A stretch of DNA of 64,000 nucleotides from Nocardioides sp. Soil797 (GTDB lineage: Bacteria > Actinomycetota > Actinomycetes > Propionibacteriales > Nocardioidaceae): NCBI GenBank assembly GCA_001429555.1, contig LMSR01000015.1, positions 109,969 through 173,968 of the forward strand, read 5' to 3'. Below the pieces are notes generated by a model. That model was not told the DNA's origin. It did no database searches and worked only from the letters and a program-made list of their open reading frames with translations. Made by a program: the position numbers and the translations under genes. This document shows, in pieces, positions 1 to 9,856 of this stretch; position 1 is the stretch's first letter; each line of letters begins with the position of its first letter.

Positions 1-138
1 AGTCACCACCTGTTGAAGACCCACGGCGGCTGGAAATACAGGCGCAACCGGGACGGCACCTATACCTGGACCAACCAGCACGGCCGGACCTGGTTGGTCA
101 CCGATACCGGAACCCTCGAACTCACCCAAGAACCCTGA
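1..138 (+). CDS. C-terminal end of a DUF222/13E12-family HNH endonuclease (5' part outside window)
   Basis: The first frame is open from base 1 and ends at TGA 136-138. It encodes the tail that follows the HNH core in actinobacterial DUF222 (13E12 repeat) proteins: SHHLLKTHGGWKYRR, then a short Gly-Thr-Tyr-x-Trp segment and TWLVTDTGTLEL. The His-His near the start matches the C-terminal part of the HNH motif (HHxLKxxGGW). The family is multicopy in actinobacteria and is predicted to be a nuclease, but its cellular role is unsettled. The catalytic N-terminal part lies outside the window. The last 26 codons are duplicated just downstream. Confidence 0.75.
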   Translation, partial: SHHLLKTHGGWKYRRNRDGTYTWTNQHGRTWLVTDTGTLELTQEP

Positions 139-346
139 GCCCGCCCAAGAAGCACCGGCCGAACAAGCACCACCACGACAGCAGGCCCACACCACGGGTG
201 AGTTCGCCGCCCTATACCTGGACCAACCAGCACGGCCGGACCTGGTTGGTCACCGATACCGGAACCCTCGAACTCACCCAAGAACCCTGAGCCCGCCCAA
301 GAAGCACCGGCCGAACAAGCACCACCACGACAGCAGGCCCACACCA
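59..346. repeat. Perfect 136-bp direct repeat (59-194 and 211-346) separated by 16 bp
   Basis: Bases 59-194 recur without a mismatch at 211-346, an offset of 152 bp. Each unit contains the last 26 codons of the DUF222/HNH gene including its TGA, plus 56 bp of downstream sequence. The 16-bp spacer at 195-210 is not part of the repeat. The gene-free stretch 139-450 holds this repeat and about 100 bp (347-450) in which I see no gene or clear signal. Perfect identity suggests a recent duplication, gene conversion between DUF222 copies, or an assembly artefact. Confidence 0.95.
211..290 (+). pseudogene. Duplicated 3' fragment of the DUF222/HNH gene
   Basis: The second repeat unit re-encodes the last 26 residues (TYTW-like start to LTQEP) and a stop at 288-290. 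It has no start codon and no upstream reading frame. It is a remnant, not a gene. Confidence 0.7.
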
Positions 347-450
347 GGAGCCCGACCACACAGGAACCCGGGTGACTGGGCCTACTGCCACGCCATCCCA
401 ACCGGTGGAACGCGGGCAGGGAGACGTTGTCTCGACAGAAGGCTCGACCC

Positions 451-1221
451 TCAGCCGAGGAGTTTCAGCCTGAGCTGCTCCGAGTCCTGATCGCTCCAGC
501 CGTGCGCCGACAGCCAACCCAGGGCACCGCCGTGCTCACGGTTGAGGGTGGCGAAGAGTTGCTCCATGGTCTCTGACTTCGGTGTCTGGTCCTGCACCCG
601 CGCCTGCAACAGCGCGGCGTACGCGGGCCGTACCTTCAACCGGTCGATGATCCGCTCAATGCGCTGCGCCGAGACGACGTAATCGGCGATCACCACCTCG
701 TCACGGACCCCGACAGCCGACAGGGCCATTCCGACCACTGTGCCGGTACGGTCCTTGCCGGCGGCGCAGTGCACCACGACGGCGCCCTTCGACGTGGCGA
801 TGGTCCGGAGTGCAGCGATCACTGACTCGGGGCGGTTGGCCAGATAGCCGAGGTAGTGACGGCTCCAGTAGGCGGCATCGGTCGGCTTCGACTCCGTCCC
901 GGCCAGGACCAGCGTGTCCTTGGCGGTGGCGGCACGCGTCTGATCACGAACCAGTGAGAGGTGGTGCACCCGGACCGCATCACGATGCATCAGCGGGCCC
1001 GGCCCCTCGGCGTTCACCTCGGTCGTGCTGCGCAGGTCGACGACGTCAGTGACGCCGACGTCGTCGACGAGTCGGCGTACGTCGTCGGCTGACAGGTCCT
1101 GCAAGTTGTCCGACCGCAGCAGCCTTCGTGGCCGCACGAGGTCGCCGTCCTGGGTGGGAAGTCCACCGAGGTCACGCATGTTGGCCACGCCCTCGAGATC
1201 GAGCCAGTCGACGTCGCTCAT
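451..1221 (-). CDS. Tyrosine/serine protein phosphatase family protein (Y_phosphatase3 type)
   Basis: The 256-residue protein carries the P-loop phosphatase signature HCAAGKDRTG at residues 151-160, with C152 as the expected nucleophile and R158 binding phosphate. An N-terminal NMRDLGG motif near residue 14 is typical of the Y_phosphatase3 (PF13350) family. Substrates may be phosphotyrosine, phosphoserine or phosphoinositide. The start is ATG 1221 because it overlaps the pgl stop as ATGA (1218-1221). It is the last gene of the tkt-tal-pgi-pgl operon, so a regulatory or metabolite-repair role in sugar-phosphate metabolism is possible, but that is inference. Confidence 0.85.
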   Translation of the reverse strand: MSDVDWLDLEGVANMRDLGGLPTQDGDLVRPRRLLRSDNLQDLSADDVRRLVDDVGVTDVVDLRSTTEVNAEGPGPLMHRDAVRVHHLSLVRDQTRAATAKDTLVLAGTESKPTDAAYWSRHYLGYLANRPESVIAALRTIATSKGAVVVHCAAGKDRTGTVVGMALSAVGVRDEVVIADYVVSAQRIERIIDRLKVRPAYAALLQARVQDQTPKSETMEQLFATLNREHGGALGWLSAHGWSDQDSEQLRLKLLG

Positions 1222-1940
1222 GTGGCGCTGGCTGCGGCGCGGTCGAGCCACCAGATGGTCTCCTCGTCACCCGAGACACCGACAGCCGGCGAGGTGTGCA
1301 GGTCGGTGTCGCTCAAGGAGCGCGCCACTGCCTCCGCCTTCTCCGCGCCAGAGACGAGGAACCACACGGCGTGGGTCCGCGACATTGCGTCGAAGGTGAG
1401 CGTGACGCGCTCAGGCGGTGGCTTGGGGGAGTCCGGCACGGCCACCGCGATGGCATCGCTCGCATCCAGTTGGGGAGAACCCGGGAAGAGCGAGGCGATG
1501 TGGCCGTCGGGCCCGAGCCCCAACATGAGTACGTCGAACGCGCCAGCGCCCTGCTCACGCATGGTGGCCGCATAGGCATCGGCAGCATCGGTCAGCGTGA
1601 GTCCCGAGTCGGACGCGGGCATCTCGTGCACGCGCGACGGATCGACGTCGACGTGGTCGAGGAGGTCCCGCCTGGCCTGCTTGGCATTGCGATCGTCGCT
1701 GGAGGAGTCGACGTACCTCTCGTCGCCCCACCAGAAGTCGACCTCGTCCCACTCGACGTCAAAACTGTTCAACGACGACGCGACCTTGCGATGGACCAGG
1801 CTGGCAATGGTGCCGCCGGTGAGACCGACCGTGGGCACCCGCCCGGCTGCCTGGATCTGAGCCAACCGTGCGATCAGCGCTTCGGCGACGGCCTCGGCCA
1901 GCGCGTCCGCATTCTCCGACACCCGGGTCTGTGGGCTCAT
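1218..1940 (-). CDS. pgl: 6-phosphogluconolactonase
   Basis: This 240-residue protein hydrolyses 6-phosphogluconolactone to 6-phosphogluconate in the oxidative pentose phosphate pathway (DevB/SOL family). Visible family motifs are GLTGGT near residue 40, the WWGDERYV block near 70 and LGLGPDGHIASLFPG near 140-155. It overlaps pgi upstream and the phosphatase downstream by ATGA, which indicates translational coupling. In related actinobacteria pgl follows zwf and opcA, but here it follows pgi directly and neither partner is present, so its lactone substrate must come from a zwf located elsewhere. Confidence 0.95.
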   Translation of the reverse strand: MSPQTRVSENADALAEAVAEALIARLAQIQAAGRVPTVGLTGGTIASLVHRKVASSLNSFDVEWDEVDFWWGDERYVDSSSDDRNAKQARRDLLDHVDVDPSRVHEMPASDSGLTLTDAADAYAATMREQGAGAFDVLMLGLGPDGHIASLFPGSPQLDASDAIAVAVPDSPKPPPERVTLTFDAMSRTHAVWFLVSGAEKAEAVARSLSDTDLHTSPAVGVSGDEETIWWLDRAAASAT

Positions 1941-3577
1941 GACAGCAGGGAACGCAGTTGCTGGAGCCCGGCCTCGAGGTCGTCGAGATGCAGTCGCAAC
2001 ACGGGCCTTCCCTTGTCGGCCAGCACCTGGGCGTCACCCACGGCCTGGGCGATCAGGAAGTCACCGAAGGTGAACTCGCGCCCGGGAACGGCCAGATCCT
2101 CGACCGGGTTGCCGGTGACCTGGAGGTAGACGCCGGTGGCAGGGCCGCCCTTGTGGTACTGCCCGGTGGAGTGCAGGAAGCGAGGTCCCCAGCCGAACGT
2201 GACCGGGCGCCCGGTGCGCCCGGCCAGCGCGGGGCGGCACTGTGCCAGGTCGCTGTCGCGGTGGCGGTCGAGATAGGCCTGCACAGCGAGGTATCCACGT
2301 TCAGGGTCGAGTACGTCGATCAGCGTGGCAAGCGCGTCAGCTGCGGAACTCGTGGTGTCGACGAGCCAGTCACCGGCGAAGACCGAGATGGCACCGTCAG
2401 TGAACCGTGGGGCGGGCGACTCACCGGCGCCGTCGAGCATCTCGCGGGCAGCGGCCTTGGCACTCTCGACGTCGGGCTGGTCGAAGGGATTGATCCCGAT
2501 CACCCGACCGGCCACGGCCGTGGCGAACTCCCACAACAGCATTTGAGCGCCCAACGGGGCGTTCACCGACGCACCGACCGACGACGCGGGGCGCCGGGTG
2601 TCAAAGGGGAAGTCGGGCCCGAAGGAGACCAGGACCGAGTCGGGAGTGCTGGGCGTGAAGTTGGGCGAGTCGAGCGACTCGACGACCACGGGCAGGATGC
2701 CCTTGCCGTCCTTGCCGGTGGACTCGGCGAGCAGTTGCTCGGCCCAGTCACCGAAACCGGAGAACGATGCGCCAGCGTTGGCGAGCACGACCTTGTCGAT
2801 GCCCTGGGTCGAGGCCCAGCCGAGGAGGCCACCGAGTCGCAGCGCAGGATTGTCGACGGAGTCGCCGGCGAGGTGGGGGTGAAGGGCAGCGGCGTCATCG
2901 AGAAGCTCCGAGATGTCAGCGCCGGCGAGACCGGAGGGGACCAGACCGAAGGCGGTGAGCGCCGAATAGCGTCCGCCCACGTCGGGATCGGCCCGGAACA
3001 CCGTGTAGCCGGCTTCCGTGGCTTCCTTGTCGAGCGGTGAATCGGGGTCGGTGACCACGACGATGCGTTCTTCGGGCTCGATCCCGGCATCACGGAACGC
3101 CTGCTCGAAGGCCCGTTTCTGGCTGTCGGTCTCGACCGTGCCCCCAGACTTGCTGGAGACGATCACCACGGTCTCGTCCAACCGGTCCGTCACTGCTGCC
3201 CGGACCACGTCGGGATTCGAGGAGTCCAGCACCTCGAGGTCGACCCCGGCCGATGTGCAGATCACCTCAGGGGCCAAGGACGAGCCACCCATGCCGCAGA
3301 GCACGAATCGGGACAGGCCCTTGTCGAGGAATTCCTTGCGGAGCGTGGCGATGTCGACCACCAGCGGACGCGAGGCTTCCGCGAGGTCGACCCAGCTGAG
3401 CCGCTTGCCGGCCTCCGGTTCTGCCGCCGAACCCCACAGGGTCGCGTCGCGACGGGCGATGCCGCTGGCCACCTTGTCGCTGACCAGCTGCTCCACGACC
3501 TCCGAGAAGGCGCGCTCGTCGGGGTATCCGAAATGAAGCTCGTAGCCGTCCCCCTCCGCGACGTTCCACGCGGTCAT
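1937..3577 (-). CDS. pgi: Glucose-6-phosphate isomerase
   Basis: The 546-residue protein interconverts glucose 6-phosphate and fructose 6-phosphate. The sugar-phosphate-binding [12 protein letters not shown] motif lies near residues 142-153, and a [11 protein letters not shown] loop lies near residue 95. Length and motifs fit the actinobacterial pgi found in pentose phosphate operons rather than the longer E. coli form. The start ATG 3577 overlaps the tal stop (ATGA), and the stop overlaps pgl in the same way. Placement between tal and pgl joins glycolysis and the pentose phosphate pathway in one transcript. Confidence 0.93.
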   Translation of the reverse strand: MTAWNVAEGDGYELHFGYPDERAFSEVVEQLVSDKVASGIARRDATLWGSAAEPEAGKRLSWVDLAEASRPLVVDIATLRKEFLDKGLSRFVLCGMGGSSLAPEVICTSAGVDLEVLDSSNPDVVRAAVTDRLDETVVIVSSKSGGTVETDSQKRAFEQAFRDAGIEPEERIVVVTDPDSPLDKEATEAGYTVFRADPDVGGRYSALTAFGLVPSGLAGADISELLDDAAALHPHLAGDSVDNPALRLGGLLGWASTQGIDKVVLANAGASFSGFGDWAEQLLAESTGKDGKGILPVVVESLDSPNFTPSTPDSVLVSFGPDFPFDTRRPASSVGASVNAPLGAQMLLWEFATAVAGRVIGINPFDQPDVESAKAAAREMLDGAGESPAPRFTDGAISVFAGDWLVDTTSSAADALATLIDVLDPERGYLAVQAYLDRHRDSDLAQCRPALAGRTGRPVTFGWGPRFLHSTGQYHKGGPATGVYLQVTGNPVEDLAVPGREFTFGDFLIAQAVGDAQVLADKGRPVLRLHLDDLEAGLQQLRSLLS

Positions 3578-4674
3578 GACTGGCTGCTCTCGAGCTGCCC
3601 CTTCACCGTCTCCACGAGTTCACCCCAGGACTTGTCGAACTTCTCCACACCCTCGCGCTCGAGGACCAGCAGGACGTCGTCGAAGTCGACTCCCACCTGG
3701 GCAAGGGCGGTGAAGATCTCCTCGGCCTCGTCGCTGCGGCCGGTCACGGTGTCACCGTGGACCTCGCCGTGGTCGGCGAAGGCGTCCATGGTCTTCTCCG
3801 GCATCGTGTTGACGCAGCCGTCGACCACCAGCTCGCTCACGTAGAGGGTGTCGGGGTAGGCGGGGTCCTTCACACCGGTGGACGCCCACAGCGGTCGCTG
3901 CACGTTGGCACCGCCCAGCTTCGCGAAGCGCTCGGATCCGAAGACCTCCTGGTACGCCGCATAGGCACGCCACGCGTTCGCCAGGGCGGCCTTTCCCTTC
4001 AGAGCCTTCGCCTCGTCGGTGCCCATCGCGTCAAGTCGCTTGTCGACCTCGGAGTCCACACGGGAGACGAAGAACGAGGCCACCGAGTGGATCGTGGACA
4101 GGTCGATGCCGTTGGCCTGGGCCTGCTCGAGACCCGTCAGGTAGGCATCCATCACGCCCCGGTAGCGATCCACCCCGAAGATGAGGGTCACGTTGACGCT
4201 GATGCCCTCGGCGGTGGCGGCGGTGATCGCCGGCAGCCCGGGCTCGGTGGCCGGAATCTTGATCAGGGCGTTCGGCCGGTCGACCGTCGTCCAGAGCTCA
4301 CGGGCCTGGGCGATGGTGAGGTCGGTGTCCATCGCCAGGCCCGGCTCGACCTCGATGGAGACCCGACCGTCGAAGTTGTCGGCCGCATAGACGTCGGCGA
4401 GGACGTCACAGGCGGCACGTACGTCGTCGGTGGTCAGGGCCCGGATCGCGGCGTCGACGGTCTGCCCGTCAGCGGCCAGCTTGGCGACCTGCTCGTTGTA
4501 GCGTTCGCCGTCGCTGATCGCAGCAGCGAAGATCGTCGGGTTGGTGGTCACGCCCACCACCGACTTCTCCGCGACCAGCTCGGCGAGGTTTCCGGTCTCG
4601 ATGCGCTCCCGGGAGAGGTCGTCGAGCCACACCGAGACACCGGCGTCGGCAAGGGACTTGAGTCGTTCGGACAT
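3574..4674 (-). CDS. tal: Transaldolase
   Basis: The 366-residue cytosolic transaldolase transfers a dihydroxyacetone unit between sedoheptulose 7-phosphate and glyceraldehyde 3-phosphate. The Schiff-base lysine is K139 in NALIKIPAT, and the TNPTIF motif lies at residues 44-49. The start is supported by a strong Shine-Dalgarno AGGAGG about 5 bases upstream on the minus strand (4680-4685). It lies 57 bases after tkt and overlaps pgi. The length is typical of the actinobacterial family. Confidence 0.96.
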   Translation of the reverse strand: MSERLKSLADAGVSVWLDDLSRERIETGNLAELVAEKSVVGVTTNPTIFAAAISDGERYNEQVAKLAADGQTVDAAIRALTTDDVRAACDVLADVYAADNFDGRVSIEVEPGLAMDTDLTIAQARELWTTVDRPNALIKIPATEPGLPAITAATAEGISVNVTLIFGVDRYRGVMDAYLTGLEQAQANGIDLSTIHSVASFFVSRVDSEVDKRLDAMGTDEAKALKGKAALANAWRAYAAYQEVFGSERFAKLGGANVQRPLWASTGVKDPAYPDTLYVSELVVDGCVNTMPEKTMDAFADHGEVHGDTVTGRSDEAEEIFTALAQVGVDFDDVLLVLEREGVEKFDKSWGELVETVKGQLESSQS

Positions 4675-4731
4675 TCTTCCTCCTGAACTGCGGGTCTGGT
4701 GTTGCCTGCGCGGTGCTCGGTGGGGCCGGAT

Positions 4732-6852
4732 TCAGTTCCCCGCTGCCGTGATGCTGTCGCGAGCCGCGGAAGCCACGGCCTCCGCGGTCACGCCGTACTC
4801 CTCGAAGATGCGCTTGTAGTCGGCCGAGGCGCCGTACTGCTCGATGGAGATGATGCGTCCGGCATCTCCCACGATCTCGCGCCAACCCAAACCGATGCCG
4901 GCCTCGACGGAGACCCGGGCCTTGACGGTGGGCGGGATGACGGAGTCGCGGTAGGACTGGTCCTGATCGTTGAACCACTCCACGCACGGCATGGAGACGA
5001 CGCGGGCCTTGATGCCGTCAGCGGCCAGCTGCTCACGGGCCGCGACGGCGAGCTGCACCTCCGAGCCCGTGCCGATCAGGACCACGTCGGGGGCCCCGCC
5101 GTCGGCGTCGACCAGGACGTAGCCGCCCTTGGCGACACCGGAGGTGTCCGCCCAGGTCTCACCGGTGTCGGCCTCGACACCGCGTGGGAAGGTCGGCACA
5201 CCTTGGCGGGTCAGGCACAGACCGGCCGGGCGGTCGGTGTGCTCGAGCACGGCCAGCCAGGCGGCCGCGGTCTCGTTGGCGTCAGCCGGGCGTACGACGT
5301 CGAGGCCCGGGATGGCGCGCAGTCCGGCCAGGTGCTCGATCGGCTGGTGCGTCGGGCCGTCCTCGCCGAGCCCGATGGAGTCGTGGGTCCAGACATAGGT
5401 GACGGGGGCACCCATCAGCGCGGCGAGCCGCACCGCGGGACGCATGTAGTCGGCGAACTGCAGGAAGGTGCCACCGAACACCCGGGTGAGGCCACCCAGG
5501 GTGATCCCGTTCATGATCGAGGCCATGGCGTGCTCGCGGATGCCGAAGTGGAGCACCCGCCCGCGCAGCGGGTCGCCCGACCACTGGTCGGTGCTGCGGC
5601 TCGACGGGACGAACGAGGGTGCGTCCTTGATGGTGGTGTTGTTGGACCCGGCCAGGTCGGCCGAGCCGCCCCAGAGCTCGGGCATCAGGGGCGCGATCGC
5701 GTTGATCACCTTGCCGCTGGCCGCACGCGTGGCGACGCCCTTGGCGTCGGCCTCGAAGACCGGCAGCGCGTCGGCCAGACCGTCGGGGAGGGCGCGGCTG
5801 CTGACCCGCTCCAGCAGTGCCTGCTCGTCGGGGTGGGCGCTCGCCCAGGCACTGAGCTGCTCCTGCCACTCCTTGCGCGCCGCCGAGCCACGCTCGGCGA
5901 GGGAGCGGGTGTGGGCCAGGACGTCGTCGGGGACCTCGAACTTCTTCTCCGGGTCCCAACCGAGGATCTTCTTGGTGGCCGCGACCTCTTCGTCGCCGAG
6001 CGCGCTGCCGTGGGCGGCCTCGGTGCCCTGGGCGTTGGGGGCCGGCCAGGCGATGATCGTGTCGAGCACGATGAAGCTGGGCTTGTCGGTGACGGCGGCG
6101 GCCTTCTGGATGGCGTCGTGCAGGGCCGAGACGTCCTCGACGTACTCCTTGCCGCCGTTGGTCCAGTCGACGGTCTGCACGTGCCAGCCGTAGGACTCGT
6201 AGCGCTTGGCCACGTCTTCGCCGAGCGCGACGTCGGTGTCGCCCTCGATCGAGATCCGGTTGCGGTCATAGATGATCGTCAGGTTGCCGAGCTCCTGCAC
6301 GCCCGCGATGGAGGAGGCCTCACCGGAGACACCCTCCTCGATGTCACCGTCGGAGCAGATCGCGTAGACGTGACGGTCGAACGGGGACTCGCCCGCAGGG
6401 GCGTCGGCGTCGAGCATGCCGCGCTCACGACGGGCTGCCATGGCCATGCCGACCGCGTTGGCCACTCCCTGGCCGAGGGGTCCGGTCGTGGTCTCCACCC
6501 CGGCAGTGTGGTGGTACTCCGGGTGACCGGGGGTCTTGGATCCCCAGGTGCGCAGCGCCTCGAGGTCGTCGAGCTCGAGCCCGAAGCCGCCGAGGTAGAG
6601 CTGCGTGTAGAGAGTGATGCTCGAGTGACCGCAGGAGAGGACGAACCGATCACGTCCCTGCCAGTAGCAGTCCGAGGGGTCGTGGCGCATGACCTTCTGG
6701 AAGAGCAGGTAGGCCGCCGGGGCAAGACTCATCGCCGTGCCGGGGTGACCGTTGCCGACCTTCTGCACCGAGTCCATCGCCAACACCCGGGCTGTGTCGA
6801 CGGCCTTGCGGTCAAGCTCGGTCCACTCGAAGGTGGCGGAATCGGTGCTCAA
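4732..6852 (-). CDS. tkt: Transketolase
   Basis: The 706-residue thiamine-diphosphate enzyme transfers two-carbon units in the non-oxidative pentose phosphate pathway. Seen in order are the N-terminal GHPG motif (residues 34-37), the ThDP-binding GDG...N motif (SDGDIEEG to IIYDRN, about 165-195), the central pyrimidine domain and a C-terminal domain. The best start is TTG 6852, preceded by an AGAGGA-like ribosome binding site. It is first gene of the minus-strand operon and is divergent from ctaB across 110 bp that must hold both promoters. Confidence 0.96.
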   Translation of the reverse strand: MSTDSATFEWTELDRKAVDTARVLAMDSVQKVGNGHPGTAMSLAPAAYLLFQKVMRHDPSDCYWQGRDRFVLSCGHSSITLYTQLYLGGFGLELDDLEALRTWGSKTPGHPEYHHTAGVETTTGPLGQGVANAVGMAMAARRERGMLDADAPAGESPFDRHVYAICSDGDIEEGVSGEASSIAGVQELGNLTIIYDRNRISIEGDTDVALGEDVAKRYESYGWHVQTVDWTNGGKEYVEDVSALHDAIQKAAAVTDKPSFIVLDTIIAWPAPNAQGTEAAHGSALGDEEVAATKKILGWDPEKKFEVPDDVLAHTRSLAERGSAARKEWQEQLSAWASAHPDEQALLERVSSRALPDGLADALPVFEADAKGVATRAASGKVINAIAPLMPELWGGSADLAGSNNTTIKDAPSFVPSSRSTDQWSGDPLRGRVLHFGIREHAMASIMNGITLGGLTRVFGGTFLQFADYMRPAVRLAALMGAPVTYVWTHDSIGLGEDGPTHQPIEHLAGLRAIPGLDVVRPADANETAAAWLAVLEHTDRPAGLCLTRQGVPTFPRGVEADTGETWADTSGVAKGGYVLVDADGGAPDVVLIGTGSEVQLAVAAREQLAADGIKARVVSMPCVEWFNDQDQSYRDSVIPPTVKARVSVEAGIGLGWREIVGDAGRIISIEQYGASADYKRIFEEYGVTAEAVASAARDSITAAGN

Positions 6853-6962
6853 GTGAGGATCCTCTCGTTGCTTCTACGGCGGCAACGTCGAGCCTACTCA
6901 TCCGGAGCGATAGACTCGACCCCGGCTCCACCGGATATCGCTCTTTCGTACTCGAGGTTTTT

Positions 6963-7934
6963 GTGACGCACGTCGGCCAATCGGCTTCAGCCCCCTCGCG
7001 GGCAGGCGACGATCCCAGCGACGACTCAGCCGGGAACGGCCGCGCGTCGCTCAAGGATGTCGTCGCGGCGTACGTCGGCCTGACCAAGCCGCGGGTCATC
7101 GAGTTGCTCCTGTTGACCACCGTCCCGGTGATGTTCTTCGCCGACCGCGGGATCCCCGAGCTCTGGCTGGTGGTGGCCACCGTCATCGGCGGCACGCTCT
7201 CGGCCGGCTCTGCCTCGGCGTTCAACTGCGTCTACGACCGCGACATCGACGAGCAGATGCGCCGCACCCGCCGTCGCGCCCTGCCACGACACATGGTCTC
7301 GGCTGGCTCGGCACTGGTCTTCGCAACCACCCTGGCCGTCGTCTCCACGGTGGTCCTCGCGGTGTGGGTCAACTGGCTGTCGGCCGCCCTGTCCCTTGGC
7401 GCCAACGCCTTCTACGTGCTGATCTACACGATGGTGCTCAAGCGACGCACGACCCAGAACATCGTCTGGGGTGGCCTGGCCGGCTGCTTCCCGGCAATGA
7501 TCGGCTGGACCGCGGTCACCGGCGAGCTGGCCTGGACGCCCGTCGTGCTCTTCATGGTGGTCTTCTTCTGGACTCCTCCGCACACGTGGGCGCTGGCGCT
7601 GCGCTACCGCGAGGACTACGCGAACGTCGACGTGCCCATGCTCCCCGTGGTGAAGCCGGCGCGGGAGGTCGGTCGCCAGATCGTCCTCTACTCCTGGGTG
7701 ATGGTCGCCACGTCACTCTTGTTGTGGCCCGTCGCGGGCACCGGGTGGTTCTACCCCGCGTGCGCCGGGGTGCTCGGCGCCGTGTTCCTGGTGGAGGCCC
7801 ACAAGATGTGGGGCCGTACCAAGGGCACCGAGACGCTGTCGCTGATCAAGCCGATGCGGCTCTTCCACAGCTCGAACCTCTATCTCAGCCTGCTGTTCGT
7901 CTCGGTGGCGCTGGATCCCCTGATCAGCCGCTGA
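6963..7934 (+). CDS. ctaB: Protoheme IX farnesyltransferase (heme O synthase)
   Basis: This 323-residue membrane prenyltransferase adds a farnesyl group to heme b to give heme O for aa3-type cytochrome oxidase. The substrate-binding NxxxDxxxD motif is NCVYDRDID, followed by a basic RRTRRR loop. Multiple hydrophobic helices follow, as expected for the UbiA superfamily. The start is GTG 6963 after an N-terminal Ser-rich segment. It is divergent from tkt and convergent with ctaA, the next enzyme of heme A synthesis. This is the usual actinobacterial arrangement. Confidence 0.95.
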   Translation: MTHVGQSASAPSRAGDDPSDDSAGNGRASLKDVVAAYVGLTKPRVIELLLLTTVPVMFFADRGIPELWLVVATVIGGTLSAGSASAFNCVYDRDIDEQMRRTRRRALPRHMVSAGSALVFATTLAVVSTVVLAVWVNWLSAALSLGANAFYVLIYTMVLKRRTTQNIVWGGLAGCFPAMIGWTAVTGELAWTPVVLFMVVFFWTPPHTWALALRYREDYANVDVPMLPVVKPAREVGRQIVLYSWVMVATSLLLWPVAGTGWFYPACAGVLGAVFLVEAHKMWGRTKGTETLSLIKPMRLFHSSNLYLSLLFVSVALDPLISR

Positions 7935-8034
7935 GCGCTCGCTGAGCGCGTCGAGCGCTGGCCCTCGAACACGCTGGTAAAAGTTCTTCGGTGCCAGACG
8001 CAACCAAAAGCGCCGCCACGACGTCTCTCTCATT

Positions 8035-8078
8035 GACGGCGGTGTGCCCGGTCTCGGGGGTTCGGGCACCCCGCCGTC
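8035..8078. terminator. Stem-loop between convergent ctaB and ctaA
   Basis: Arms GACGGCGGTGTGCCCG (8035-8050) and CGGGCACCCCGCCGTC (8063-8078) pair over 16 bp with one mismatch and a 12-base loop. There is no T-run, so it would be a U-less bidirectional terminator between ctaB (ends 7934) and ctaA (ends 8088). Confidence 0.6.
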
Positions 8079-8087
8079 GGAGTGTTC

Positions 8088-9068
8088 TCAGGCGCGGCGG
8101 TCGCCGAGCGGCTCGCCGCCGCCGGGGGACTGACTGTGGTCGGCGTCCCGGGCCTCACCGGACGCCCAGGAGAGCAACGCCCCCGGCACGTCGTGCTGCG
8201 CCTCGTGCGGTCGTACGGCGAGCAGGATGCGGGCCAGCCCCGCCGCCAGCAGGCCGGCACCGAGCATGTGCAGCGCCACGAGCAGGACCGGCAGGTCCGT
8301 GGCGTACTGAACGACGCCGACCAGGCCCTGGGCCAGCTCGATGCCGAGCAGCGCACCGGTGACCACGGTGAGCCAGCGGTCGCCCGAACGTCGCGCCAGC
8401 ACCAGCAGCAGCACGGTCAGGGCGATCAGGAGCGCGACGGACCCCGCGTGCACGAAGGAGGTCATCTCGGGGTCGAGCCCGTTGCGACGCGCATCTGCGT
8501 CGCCGGCGTGGGGTCCGGCTCCGGTGACGACCGTGCCCAGGTAGAGCACCACCCAGCCGGTGACGAACATGAGCAGAGCGACCAGTCGGTGTGCAGACGG
8601 AGCGGCTGGGCGTGCGGGACTGCGCAGGTGGTCCATCAGGCCCAGACAGAACATGATGATGACCATCGAGGACAAGAAGTGCAGCGACACCACCCAGGGG
8701 TTGAGGTCGGTGAGCACGGTGATGCCGCCGATGACCGCCTGGGCGGGGATGTAGAGGCCGATCAGGAACGAAAGCCTGGTGGCGACCCGGTCCTTGGCAG
8801 CGATGGCCGCCAGGAAACAGAGGATCGCGACAACTGCCAGCACGAAGGTCAGCATCCGGTTGCCGAACTCGATGGCGCCGTTGATGCCGAGCTCGCCGTG
8901 GGGTCGAAGCGAGTCCTCCGTGCATCGTGGCCAGGTCGGGCAGCCGAGTCCGGAGCCGGTGAGCCGCACCGCAGCACCGGTCACCACGATGCCGATGTTG
9001 CACAGGATGTTGGCCACGGCCAACGGCCACAGCCAGCCGGCCAGACGGGTTGGCACCTTCACTCCCAC
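8088..9068 (-). CDS. ctaA: Heme A synthase
   Basis: The 326-residue multi-helix membrane protein oxidises heme O to heme A (COX15/CtaA family). It shows the conserved TGSGLGCPTWPRC loop near residues 37-49, which has the extracellular cysteine pair of the Bacillus/actinobacterial type, then EFGNRM and paired histidines in HFLSS, HAGSV and HMLGAG helices that ligate heme. The start GTG 9068 overlaps the upstream permease stop by 10 bp. The C-terminal tail is polar and low complexity. It is likely cotranscribed with the upstream exporter genes. Confidence 0.93.
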   Translation of the reverse strand: MGVKVPTRLAGWLWPLAVANILCNIGIVVTGAAVRLTGSGLGCPTWPRCTEDSLRPHGELGINGAIEFGNRMLTFVLAVVAILCFLAAIAAKDRVATRLSFLIGLYIPAQAVIGGITVLTDLNPWVVSLHFLSSMVIIMFCLGLMDHLRSPARPAAPSAHRLVALLMFVTGWVVLYLGTVVTGAGPHAGDADARRNGLDPEMTSFVHAGSVALLIALTVLLLVLARRSGDRWLTVVTGALLGIELAQGLVGVVQYATDLPVLLVALHMLGAGLLAAGLARILLAVRPHEAQHDVPGALLSWASGEARDADHSQSPGGGEPLGDRRA

Positions 9069-9856
9069 TTGAAACTCCTGCTCGCGATGGCGCCCGCCAC
9101 CACGGCCCAGACACCGAGCACGGCGAAGGCAACCGGGTTGAGGGCACCGTCAATGAATCCGTCGCGCATCGCATCCCCGAGCGCGGCCGACGGGAGGAAC
9201 TGGATGACTGCCGACCCGGTCGCGCCGTAGGTGTCGCGGGGGAGGACCACTCCGCCGCCCATCATCAGCAGCAGGTAGACGAGGTTGGCCACGGCAAGGG
9301 TGGCTTCGGCGCGGAGGGCACCGGCCAGCGCCAGGCCGAGCCCACCGAAGGCGGCAGTGCCGAGCAACGCGGCGGCCACGCCGATGGCGACTCCGGCGAA
9401 GCCGCCGTCGAGTCGCCAGCCGAGGATGGCCGCAACCGTGACGATCACGATGCCCTGGAGCACCTGCACCCCGAGCAGGGCGATCACCTTGCCGGCAAGG
9501 AGGCCGAAACGGGGGAGTGGCGAGGCGCCGAGCCGCTTGAGCAGGCCGTAGCGGCGCTCGAAGCCGGTGGCGATGGCGAGAGAGGTGAACGACGTCGACA
9601 TCACCGCCAGCGCCAGGACCCCCGGCGTCAGGACGTCGACGGGCTTCTCGTCCCAGTCCAGACCCAGCTTCCTGGCGGCCAGCACGCCGCCCACCAGCGC
9701 CAGCACCGGAATCACGACGGCGAGCAGGAGCTGCTCCCCGTTGCGGAGCAACAACTTGCTCTCCATCGCGGCCTGCGCGCGGATCTGGCGGCCCAGGGGT
9801 GCAGCGCCGGGAGCGGGGGTGAAGTCCTGGCGGGCAGCTCCCGCGGGCCCGCTCAT
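9059..9856 (-). CDS. ABC-2 type exporter permease
   Basis: The 265-residue protein has about six hydrophobic segments and belongs to the ABC-2 permease family. Start ATG 9856 overlaps the ATPase stop (ATGA), and its stop overlaps the ctaA start. As I recall, M. tuberculosis has the same trio (Rv1458c ATPase, Rv1457c permease, Rv1456c CtaA). The constant link to heme A synthase suggests a role in oxidase or heme biogenesis, although it is usually annotated as drug efflux. The substrate cannot be read from the sequence. Confidence 0.85.
   Translation of the reverse strand: MSGPAGAARQDFTPAPGAAPLGRQIRAQAAMESKLLLRNGEQLLLAVVIPVLALVGGVLAARKLGLDWDEKPVDVLTPGVLALAVMSTSFTSLAIATGFERRYGLLKRLGASPLPRFGLLAGKVIALLGVQVLQGIVIVTVAAILGWRLDGGFAGVAIGVAAALLGTAAFGGLGLALAGALRAEATLAVANLVYLLLMMGGGVVLPRDTYGATGSAVIQFLPSAALGDAMRDGFIDGALNPVAFAVLGVWAVVAGAIASRSFKWE

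Noticed and set aside
4699..6966. Long plus-strand open frame (over 750 codons) opposite tkt
   Set aside because: It mirrors tkt codon structure in a high-GC gene, encodes a Gly/Val/Arg/Asp-rich sequence without domains, and has no ribosome binding site. It is an antisense shadow.
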